Shown piece after piece: positions 57,344 through 64,000 of a DNA stretch of 64,000 bases. The DNA comes from Paenibacillus polymyxa (GTDB lineage Bacteria; Bacillota; Bacilli; Paenibacillales; Paenibacillaceae). Within the stretch, counting starts at the first letter, position 1, and each line of letters begins with the position of its first letter. The notes under the pieces were generated by a model. That model saw only the letters and a program-made list of their open reading frames with translations, ran no database searches and was not told where the DNA came from. Both the position numbers and the translations under genes were made by a program. Where the stretch lies: contig NZ_JAGGNR010000008.1 of the NCBI RefSeq assembly GCF_018614975.1, positions 620,001 through 684,000 on the forward strand, in the 5' to 3' direction.

Positions 57344-58618
57344 TTATTGTAATTTCTGAATTCGGTCCCATTGGCTTACGATATCTATAACACGAACACC
57401 AAAGTTTTCGTCAATAACGACAACTTCTCCCTTGGCGATCAGTTTGTTATTCACCAAAATATCGACAGGTTCCCCGGCTAACTTATCCAGTTCGACAATC
57501 GAACCCTGTGACAGTTCCAAAATATCTTTAATTTGCTTCTGGGTCCTTCCTAATTCTACGGTGACTTTAAGGGGAATGTCCATCAATAAATTCAAATTGT
57601 TTTCGTCTACCTGGCCATACGCCCCATTTTGCAAATTGGCGAATTGAACTGGTTGTACGTTAACATTCCTATTTGGCATTCCACCGTAATGTTGAGGTGC
57701 ACCATAAGGTTGCTGCGGTGGCACGCCATACGGCTGCTGTGGCGGCATTCCTTGCGGCATACCCATTGGAGCTTGTCCATATCCGTTATAGTCCTGAACA
57801 GGCTGCTGAGGAGCCTGTGGGGGCTGCTGGTGTTGAATGGGCGGCTGCTCCGCAACTGGTGGTGGCGTTGCTGGTACAGCTACTGGCGCAGGTTCAAGTG
57901 TTGATGCCACTGGTGCGCTGGCAGTTGACTCCTGAGCGCCTCCAATCAGCATATCTACCATATTTTTGGCAAAATGCACTGGAAGCAACTGCATCAGATT
58001 GGAATCAATCAGATCCCCGATTAACAAACGAAATGAAACTTGGATGAGGGTCTCATCTGCTGGAAGATTACTTACACCCTCTCCACTCTCCAGATTGAGA
58101 ATATCGATTCCCGGAGGGGAAATATTCACAAAACGATTAAAAATCGTGGACATTGAGGTTGCAGAGGAACCCATCATCTGGTTCATCGCTTCCTGTACCG
58201 CACTAATATGGATTTCATTCAGTTCTTCATCGACCGGATTCCCTTCGCCACCCAGCATCAAATCAGCGATGACTTGAGCATCTCTCTTCTTGATAACAAG
58301 TGAGTTAATGCCTTCGAATCCATCCACGTAATTCACATGAACCGCAACATGTGGCTTGGGAAAAGCTTCTTCAAATTGTATTCGACTAATGATGGAAACC
58401 TTAGGTGTTGTAATATCTACTTTTAGGCCCAATAGCGTGGACAAAGCCGTTGCCGCGCTACCAAATGTAATGTTACCAATCTCCCCCAAGGCGTCCTGTT
58501 CCATCTCAGTCAAAAAATCATCAACCGTCTTTTCAGCGGGTTCCGAGCTGTTTATCGATTCTGATTGCCTGAGCAAAGCATCGATTTCTTCCTGGGATAA
58601 ATAATCCTTACTCGTCAA
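57344..58618 (-). CDS. fliY: Flagellar switch protein/CheY-P phosphatase FliY
   Basis: 424 residues from TTG 58618, with AAGGAG 9 nt upstream, overlapping the fliM stop by 11 nt. An N-terminal CheY-binding peptide (YLSQEEIDALL) precedes a CheC-like domain with two phosphatase motifs (LGEIGNITFGSAATALS and AVQEAMNQMMGSSATS). A Pro/Gln/Gly/Tyr-rich linker with tandem PPQQPYG repeats (about 235-330) and a C-terminal FliN-type domain follow. It forms part of the C-ring and removes CheY-P. Confidence 0.96.
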   Translation of the reverse strand: MTSKDYLSQEEIDALLRQSESINSSEPAEKTVDDFLTEMEQDALGEIGNITFGSAATALSTLLGLKVDITTPKVSIISRIQFEEAFPKPHVAVHVNYVDGFEGINSLVIKKRDAQVIADLMLGGEGNPVDEELNEIHISAVQEAMNQMMGSSATSMSTIFNRFVNISPPGIDILNLESGEGVSNLPADETLIQVSFRLLIGDLIDSNLMQLLPVHFAKNMVDMLIGGAQESTASAPVASTLEPAPVAVPATPPPVAEQPPIQHQQPPQAPQQPVQDYNGYGQAPMGMPQGMPPQQPYGVPPQQPYGAPQHYGGMPNRNVNVQPVQFANLQNGAYGQVDENNLNLLMDIPLKVTVELGRTQKQIKDILELSQGSIVELDKLAGEPVDILVNNKLIAKGEVVVIDENFGVRVIDIVSQWDRIQKLQ

Positions 58619-59606
58619 ATTCTTCAACTCCTTCGGTGACAATCTCGTCTATTTGCACAGCCACACGGTCCTTGATTGTTCCCGGACTGCCTCTATACTT
58701 CAGTCTGTCACCCACTTTAATGGAAAGTCCCTCATCAACTGGTTTGTTTAAGGTGATGACATCACCAACAGAAAGACCCAAAAATTCTGCAATTGAAATT
58801 CTCGATTCTCCCAATTCCGCAACGATTGGTAACTTGGCTTGGTTCACACGCTCTTTTAGAGCATCATACTCCTCCGGAGCTCTCGTTTTTTTCTCCGAAA
58901 CAAACCACTGATGAGTTGACAACCGGGACATAATAGGTTCAAGAACGACATGTGGTATACATAGATTGATCATGCCTGTCGTGTCACCGATTTTGGTACT
59001 GAGCGAGATCAGAGCAATGGTCTCATTAGGAGATACAATCTGCATAAATTGCGGATTCGTCTCCAGTGCTTCCATCCTTGGGGAAATATCCAATACTGTC
59101 TTCCATGCTTCCTGCAAACTTTCAAACGCACGGCTGAATATCCGCTCCATGATGGTCGTCTCAATCTCCGTCATGGATACAATCTTGGTCGGAGCAATTC
59201 CGGTTCCACCAAGCAGGCGATCCAACATCGCATATCCCACGTTGGGATGGACTTCCATCACCATTCGTCCCTGTAGTGGCTCCGCTTCAAAAATGTTCAA
59301 TATCGTCATCTTAGGAATAGAACGGATAAACTCATCATAAGGCAACTGTTCGACCTGAACGACATTGATTTGAACGAACGTCCGCAGTTGGGCTGAAAAA
59401 TAAGTGGTGAGAAAGCGTGCAAAGTTTTCATGAATACGAGTCAAGCTTCTGATATGGTCTTTGGAAAAACGCACTGCCCGTTTAAAATCGTACGATCTGA
59501 TTTTCTTCTGAGTTTCTTCCTTCTTCAATTCTTCTGCGTCCATTTCACCAGAAGAAAGGGCTGCTAATAGGGCGTCAATCTCATTTTGTGATAATACATC
59601 CACCAT
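58608..59606 (-). CDS. fliM: Flagellar motor switch protein FliM
   Basis: 332 residues, typical size. The N-terminal CheY-P-binding motif LSQNEIDALLAAL, the middle CheC-like domain without phosphatase residues, and a C-terminal SpoA-type domain (about 245-325) are present. It forms the C-ring that reads CheY-P. Confidence 0.97.
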   Translation of the reverse strand: MVDVLSQNEIDALLAALSSGEMDAEELKKEETQKKIRSYDFKRAVRFSKDHIRSLTRIHENFARFLTTYFSAQLRTFVQINVVQVEQLPYDEFIRSIPKMTILNIFEAEPLQGRMVMEVHPNVGYAMLDRLLGGTGIAPTKIVSMTEIETTIMERIFSRAFESLQEAWKTVLDISPRMEALETNPQFMQIVSPNETIALISLSTKIGDTTGMINLCIPHVVLEPIMSRLSTHQWFVSEKKTRAPEEYDALKERVNQAKLPIVAELGESRISIAEFLGLSVGDVITLNKPVDEGLSIKVGDRLKYRGSPGTIKDRVAVQIDEIVTEGVEEFDE

Positions 59607-59645
59607 GTTCTCACCCCCTTACAGGTCTACAGCGTGTTCTGTTCA

Positions 59646-60107
59646 TTACATTGGTGCTATAACAATGTCTGAAAAACTAGTGCTTTTCAATTTCGGCTCA
59701 GGCAATGCCTCATTAATTAGACCTGTCAGTTTCTCATTGAATTGTTTCATACCTTTGGCCGAACTCAGTTCCTCAGCCTTGGTGTCTGCGAGTGCCTGAA
59801 TAATAATAGGCTTCACCGTAATGCTTTTAATTTTTTCAAAATCTTCTTTGGCTGTTTTGTCAGATAACCTGAAAGAAAAACTAACCATAATAATACGATC
59901 CGGATCGGCCAGATTCGTTTTAATCTGTGCAAGCTCTGACGATACCTCTACAATTTCATCCGCAGTCATTTTTTTTTCTTCAGCAGCTGCCGCCGTATGT
60001 GTGTCGTCCTTATTCCCGTTCTGTCCTTGCATAAATACAAACACAACCACCACAATGAGTGTTATTGCCAGCAACATTGTTGCAAGCCAGGGCATCATTT
60101 TTTTCAT
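59646..60107 (-). CDS. fliL: Flagellar basal body-associated protein FliL
   Basis: 153 residues: one N-terminal membrane helix (about 7-27) and a periplasmic/extracytoplasmic FliL domain with RIIMVSFSFRLSD. It sits around the stator and affects motor torque and stator recruitment. Its ATG shares a base with the flbD stop (TGATG). Confidence 0.93.
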   Translation of the reverse strand: MKKMMPWLATMLLAITLIVVVVFVFMQGQNGNKDDTHTAAAAEEKKMTADEIVEVSSELAQIKTNLADPDRIIMVSFSFRLSDKTAKEDFEKIKSITVKPIIIQALADTKAEELSSAKGMKQFNEKLTGLINEALPEPKLKSTSFSDIVIAPM

Positions 60108-60328
60108 CAGGATTCCTCCGTTTGCTGCACTTTAATAGTGGCTGCCTGAACCCCGATTTCACGGTTGTAATCTTTAATCTTGGAAATAACGTCATCGGCT
60201 TTTTCAAGCACAATCAGTCTCTTTCCAGTTACCAGAGTAATATACGTATCCGGCGTTTCTTCCACAATTTCAACCATCAGCGCATTTAACCACATGGGAG
60301 AACCATTTAACCGCGTAACCGAAATCAT
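60107..60328 (-). CDS. flbD: FlbD/SwrD family protein
   Basis: 73 residues, matching FlbD: MISVTRLNGSPMWLNALMVE and ITLVTGKRLIVLEKADDV. In B. subtilis this protein (SwrD) is needed for full flagellar power. It overlaps fliL by one base and sits after the hook gene. Confidence 0.93.
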   Translation of the reverse strand: MISVTRLNGSPMWLNALMVEIVEETPDTYITLVTGKRLIVLEKADDVISKIKDYNREIGVQAATIKVQQTEES

Positions 60329-60348
60329 GCTAAGCCCCCTTAATCAGA

Positions 60349-60371
60349 GTGGGAGGAGCAAGCTCCCCCAC
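60349..60371 (-). other. Hairpin between flgG and flbD
   Basis: GTGGG-GGAGC-TT-GCTCC-T-CCCAC (60371-60349), a 10-bp stem with one bulge and a 2-nt loop. No T-run follows, so it is more likely an RNA-stabilising or processing hairpin than a terminator. Confidence 0.6.
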
Positions 60372-60396
60372 GTTTTAAAAACTCTTTAATCAGCTA

Positions 60397-61215
60397 TTAA
60401 CGTTTCAGGTTAACAACTTCCTGAAGTATTTCATCCGACGTTGTAATGATCCGGGAGTTTGCCTGGAATCCACGCTGAGCTACGATCATCTCTGTAAATT
60501 CACCGGTCAGATCCACATTAGACATTTCGAGCTGTCCAGCAATGATCGCTCCTGTTCCGTCCTCAGCACTGTTTGCTGTTAAAGGATCAAGAGTACCGTC
60601 AGGATTAGCGTTAGCTGTCATCCGGTATAGGTTACCCCCGATTTTTTCCAATCCTTCAGGGTTAACTACCTTCCCTATCCCGATTTGAGTTTCGCCTTCG
60701 ATTGTTCCATCAGCCATGGTTTGGTTAATCATACCGTTCTGTCCGATTGTAAATGAAACAACATCATCACCAATTGTGATTGCTTCCCCTTCACTGTCTA
60801 ATACGAAGAGTCCATCAGATGTAACCAGATTACGAGCTGCATCTACATGAAAGTCCCCGGCGCGAGTCAAAAATGGAACTTCCTGATCGTCCCCCATGGA
60901 AACTAAGAAGAACCCGTCACCATTAATACGCAAGTCCGTTGGATTGTTTGTTGTCATAGGACTTCCTGCAAGATGCAATGTATCTATAGATCCCACAGAT
61001 ACACCCAAACCGATTTGCTTTGCATTCACACCACCAGATGGAGTATCAGTTGGGGCAGTTACCCCTGCCGTAGTTTGGCTCATAATATCTTTGAACATAA
61101 CCCGACTGCCTTTAAAGCCAACCGTGTTTACGTTCGCAATATTGTTACCAATTACATCGAGTTTGGTTTGAAAACCCCGCATCCCGGAAACGCCTGAGTA
61201 CATTGATTTCAACAT
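60397..61215 (-). CDS. flgG: Flagellar hook/basal-body rod protein FlgG
   Basis: 272 residues. The N-terminal rod signature (SGMRGFQTKLDVIGNNIANV) and a C-terminal heptad segment (VDLTGEFTEMIVAQRGFQAN) mark a rod/hook protein. In B. subtilis the corresponding gene between flgD and swrD encodes the hook protein (formerly flgE), so it may build hook rather than distal rod here. Confidence 0.93.
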   Translation of the reverse strand: MLKSMYSGVSGMRGFQTKLDVIGNNIANVNTVGFKGSRVMFKDIMSQTTAGVTAPTDTPSGGVNAKQIGLGVSVGSIDTLHLAGSPMTTNNPTDLRINGDGFFLVSMGDDQEVPFLTRAGDFHVDAARNLVTSDGLFVLDSEGEAITIGDDVVSFTIGQNGMINQTMADGTIEGETQIGIGKVVNPEGLEKIGGNLYRMTANANPDGTLDPLTANSAEDGTGAIIAGQLEMSNVDLTGEFTEMIVAQRGFQANSRIITTSDEILQEVVNLKR

Positions 61216-61296
61216 TTTTAAAAATCCTCCCAGTCTTCATTTGGTTACCGCATCAGTCGGTCAGCGGCATTCCGGCTCCCGAGAAGGGCCAGCCGG

Positions 61297-61680
61297 TCAA
61301 GAAATGATTACAGCACTATCAATCTGAGTGAACACATTATCCTTCATGCTTTCACTATCCATAGCTGTAACCACAGTACGATTTTTGACATTGACGATAA
61401 AAGCCATATCCTGCATTAAAATCAATGACTCTTTGGCTCCTTTGGCAGCAGCTTTGTCCAAAGCAGAACCAATCTGTTCCATTTGCTCGCTCTTGAGTTC
61501 AATACCACGCTGTTCCAATCGTTTGGCAGCATGATTGCTCAATTTCAGAAGATTATCTTCCAGCACCTTTGCAAAAGGTTTTTCAGGTATAGCCGAAGCT
61601 TCTCCCGTTTTGGGTCTTTGAAGCATATTCGGTGTAATCGGGCCTGCGTATAATTGTCCAACCGTTATGCGATCACTCAT
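61297..61680 (-). CDS. Flagellar operon protein, TIGR02530 type
   Basis: 127 residues, soluble, with the family segment [22 protein letters not shown] followed by EQRGIEL and a C-terminal beta-rich [16 protein letters not shown]. It is a conserved but poorly characterised gene in the fla operon of Bacillota. Its ATG overlaps the flgD stop (ATGA), and flgG follows, which suggests a hook-assembly role. Function not established. Confidence 0.85.
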   Translation of the reverse strand: MSDRITVGQLYAGPITPNMLQRPKTGEASAIPEKPFAKVLEDNLLKLSNHAAKRLEQRGIELKSEQMEQIGSALDKAAAKGAKESLILMQDMAFIVNVKNRTVVTAMDSESMKDNVFTQIDSAVIIS

Positions 61681-62234
61681 ATCGTTTTCCCGCTATCTTC
61701 CGTATCACCCGTTTCAGCGGATGATTCAACTTCCTGGCTCTCGTTTGTTTCAGGGGTTACATCCTGAACGTTCTGTACCGGAGTTTGACTCTCTTCTGCC
61801 TGTTTTGGATAATTCACCTGAATGATCTCATCCAGCTTAATCTCGTCGTTGCCCACTTTTGCGTATTGAACGCTATCTCTTACAATGATGGAATCTACAA
61901 TACCCTGACGAAGAGTTCCGCTATCATCTTTATTAGAAGAAAGCCAACTTACCTCCATGCCAATCATACCGGATACAGCACCAAGGGACTGGTTCAATGT
62001 TTTAAGCTGCGTAGAAATATTGACCAGTTGTTCCACTGAGCTGAACTGTGCCATTTGAGCGATAAATTCCTTATCCTCCATCGGCTGCATCGGGTCTTGA
62101 TTTTGCAGCTGGGTAATCAGGATTTTTAGAAACTGATCTTTACCCAATTCTTTTGTTGCAGCACTTGTGGTTGCTTTATTAGCTGCCGAATAGTTCGGCC
62201 AGGTATTATTCATTGAAACAATTTCATTAGCCAT
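61677..62234 (-). CDS. flgD: Hook capping protein FlgD
   Basis: 185 residues. The N-terminus has [41 protein letters not shown], the FlgD hallmark; the C-terminal part is a short, acidic, low-complexity tail. It caps the growing hook and is discarded. It follows fliK by 20 nt and overlaps the next gene. Confidence 0.95.
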   Translation of the reverse strand: MANEIVSMNNTWPNYSAANKATTSAATKELGKDQFLKILITQLQNQDPMQPMEDKEFIAQMAQFSSVEQLVNISTQLKTLNQSLGAVSGMIGMEVSWLSSNKDDSGTLRQGIVDSIIVRDSVQYAKVGNDEIKLDEIIQVNYPKQAEESQTPVQNVQDVTPETNESQEVESSAETGDTEDSGKTI

Positions 62235-62253
62235 TTGCTCACCTCATTTCTGT

Positions 62254-63648
62254 TTAAGCCTTAGCACTAAACGTATCTCTCTGTAATTCGTTTCCTTCGA
62301 CTTGCTCGCTACGCCAGTTACGCAATTCGTCTTGAATCCCTGCTGTAGCTATAGCATCTTCCGATTGTTCCTCACGCTCACGCGAACGGCGTTGTTGCTG
62401 AGAGTTACTTCCCGGCTGACGACCTCCGTCCTGATACATCTGTGATCCGATTGAACTGTTCTGTGTAACCTCAAGTCGTTCCACTTGAATTCCCTGGGCT
62501 TGAAGTGAAGAACGTAGCTGTGTCATTTGTTGTTCAAGCATGTCTTTAGCCATCGTATGCTCAGTCATAAACCGTGCAACCAACTGCCCGTTCTGCAAGG
62601 TAATTTGAACATCCAATTTACCTAGATGCTCAGGCCGAAGTGAGATGGTCGCCTCGGAAAACCCTTTTTGCTGGACAATATCCAGCTTGTTAACCACAAA
62701 CTGTGTCATTTCCTTGGCAAACTGTGATGTTTGTATTACAGGTTCAGCCGGTTTTCCTGCTGTTGTACCTGATGAACGCAAAGACAGCTCTCCTGCAGTA
62801 ATGATGGTTGAATGTTCCACTTCTCCACCTGCATTTGAAGCAGATGTGGTCTCAGCCTCAGCTTTCACCTGGGTTCCAGAATTCGCCACTGCTGCAACAA
62901 GAACTTGTGGTACGACAGAATCCTGTTTGGATGTTTGAAGCGAAGTACTTGGAGCGACTTGTACAGTCTGATCCTTAACTGCAGTCAATGTATCCAGTAT
63001 GGATTTCAGTTCAGTCCATCCTTTGTTACTAGCGGTATCCACTCCAGCCTCTTGAAGCTGACTCTGCAGAGATTGTAACAAATGTTTGAATTCAGGAGCG
63101 TTCTTCGCAACGTTACTCTCAGGATCATTCATTCCAGCTACTAATTGTGTAAGCATATCTTGCAGAACAAAACGTACTGCTGCCGGATGCTGCGACAGTT
63201 CAATTGCGGGTACTGTTTTTACGCTTTCCGCTCCGCTCGAAGACTCGTCGGAACCTTCTGCATTGGTACCTGAAGGATTACTTAATTGTGTATACATCTG
63301 TTGAATCAGAGTTTGCAAACCTGCAAGTAGAGCCGGGTCATTTTCCAAAGCTTCGTCAAGCGCATCCAAGTCCGTGAACAACGAATTCAGTATATCCGTG
63401 ATTGATGCCGCTTCTCCTTCTTCTTCGTCACTTGTAGCAAAGGAAAACACCAACGGATTGGCAGTTAAACTTCCAGTAGCGCTTGAACTATCACCTTCTG
63501 TGTTTCCTCCAGATAACGATTGTGCAAGAGTTTGGAGAAATTCACCGCTAGCACCTGTAACTGAACCTTTCGATTGTGCTCCGGTTGTCTGACCTGTTCC
63601 TGTTGCTTTTGCAGATGCTGTGGATGCCATTTGATATACAATCGACAT
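62254..63648 (-). CDS. fliK: Flagellar hook-length control protein FliK
   Basis: 464 residues: a long Ser/Thr/Gln-rich, poorly conserved N-terminal ruler region and a C-terminal FliK domain (about 330-430) with ATISLRPEHLGKLDVQITL and ARFMTEHTMAKDML. It measures hook length and triggers the FlhB specificity switch. GGAGGTG precedes ATG 63648. Confidence 0.93.
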   Translation of the reverse strand: MSIVYQMASTASAKATGTGQTTGAQSKGSVTGASGEFLQTLAQSLSGGNTEGDSSSATGSLTANPLVFSFATSDEEEGEAASITDILNSLFTDLDALDEALENDPALLAGLQTLIQQMYTQLSNPSGTNAEGSDESSSGAESVKTVPAIELSQHPAAVRFVLQDMLTQLVAGMNDPESNVAKNAPEFKHLLQSLQSQLQEAGVDTASNKGWTELKSILDTLTAVKDQTVQVAPSTSLQTSKQDSVVPQVLVAAVANSGTQVKAEAETTSASNAGGEVEHSTIITAGELSLRSSGTTAGKPAEPVIQTSQFAKEMTQFVVNKLDIVQQKGFSEATISLRPEHLGKLDVQITLQNGQLVARFMTEHTMAKDMLEQQMTQLRSSLQAQGIQVERLEVTQNSSIGSQMYQDGGRQPGSNSQQQRRSREREEQSEDAIATAGIQDELRNWRSEQVEGNELQRDTFSAKA

Positions 63649-63687
63649 TTATTTTCACCTCCTCTCGGTTATACAGTGTAATCAGCT

Positions 63688-64000
63688 CTACTTGTTACCC
63701 ATTAATCTGTTCAAAATTTTTGCAGTTTGAACCGAGTCCTCTGAAGACATGTTCTCAAGCAATTGAGAGCGTGTTGCATCATCCACTGAATTCAGGATGG
63801 TCAATGTTTTGTCCGGACTTAACTTGTATGTTTCCAATAAAAGCTTGGCTCCACTTGAAGCATCCATCGAAGCAAACGTTTGGCTAAGCTGGTTTTTATC
63901 CAGGTTTTTGCTCGTGGTTGTTGTTGCAGTTGATGTTGCCGCGGTTTCTTTCTTCAATCTGGATTGCAGCGCATCCAGTGCCAGATCCCCGGACGGTTTA
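63688..64000 (-). CDS. ylxF: YlxF/MotE-like flagellar protein (3' part only)
   Basis: The last 104 codons are in the window and the frame stays open to the right edge, so the start lies outside. The visible part is a Thr/Ser/Ala linker followed by an MgtE-N-like helical domain (LSPDKTLTILNSVDDATRSQ, then MSSEDSVQTAKILNRLM), as in the YlxF/MotE family found before fliK. An internal TTG 63957 is not a credible start. Confidence 0.8.
   Translation of the reverse strand, partial: KPSGDLALDALQSRLKKETAATSTATTTTSKNLDKNQLSQTFASMDASSGAKLLLETYKLSPDKTLTILNSVDDATRSQLLENMSSEDSVQTAKILNRLMGNK

Noticed and set aside
57660..57800. CRISPR-like or satellite repeat
   Set aside because: The periodicity is a coding repeat (PPQQPYG) in the fliY linker, not a spacer-repeat array.

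Overview
The window is a stretch of chromosome from a spore-forming, flagellated Bacillota bacterium, most likely Paenibacillus or a close relative. The lineage is inferred from protein content, Bacillus-like gene order with Paenibacillus-style differences, frequent TTG starts and strong GGAGG ribosome binding sites. Every gene I can support lies on the minus strand, so transcription runs from high to low coordinates. Read that way, the order closely follows the Bacillus subtilis segment from the fla/che operon to ymfF.

From 64000 down to about 39560 is the 3' part of the fla/che operon. It encodes hook and basal-body assembly (ylxF/motE-like fragment, fliK, flgD, a TIGR02530-type gene, flgG, flbD), stator and switch proteins (fliL, fliM, fliY), the export apparatus (fliZ/O, fliP, fliQ, fliR, flhB, flhA), placement proteins (flhF, flhG) and chemotaxis (cheY, cheB, cheA, cheW, cheC, cheD). 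The motility sigma factor sigD, fapA and several small poorly characterised membrane or operon proteins follow. Genes overlap or nearly touch, many by ATGA, and the operon ends at a hairpin terminator.

From 39440 to 26000 are rpsB-tsf, pyrH-frr, uppS-cdsA-dxr-rseP-proS and polC: translation, UMP kinase, ribosome recycling, isoprenoid and phospholipid synthesis, intramembrane proteolysis and replication. ProRS is the short archaeal/eukaryotic-like type, in the position where B. subtilis carries a bacterial-type enzyme. From 25921 to 16846 is the rimP-nusA-ylxR-ylxQ-infB-rbfA-nrnA-truB-ribF cluster, followed by rpsO and pnp.

From 14630 to 1 are sporulation and cell-wall precursor genes: ylxY, mlpA, dut, spoVFA-spoVFB (dipicolinate synthase), dapG, dapA, an RNase J gene, tepA, ylzJ, spoIIIE, sleB and the 5' end of a ymfF-like gene. 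I found good matches to sporulation promoters: a sigma-E-like site before ylxY, a sigma-K-like site before spoVFA and a sigma-G-like site before sleB. The asd gene that B. subtilis has between spoVFB and dapG is absent; a 376-nt non-coding stretch with several dyads lies there.

I found no tRNA or rRNA genes, insertion sequences, prophage, CRISPR array or horizontally acquired island. This is a core region and I see no clear new multi-gene system. The best leads are untranslated leader structures (rimP-nusA, dapG, rpsO, RNase J, the rpsO-pnp spacer), little-studied small genes in the fla/che operon, and local departures from B. subtilis order.
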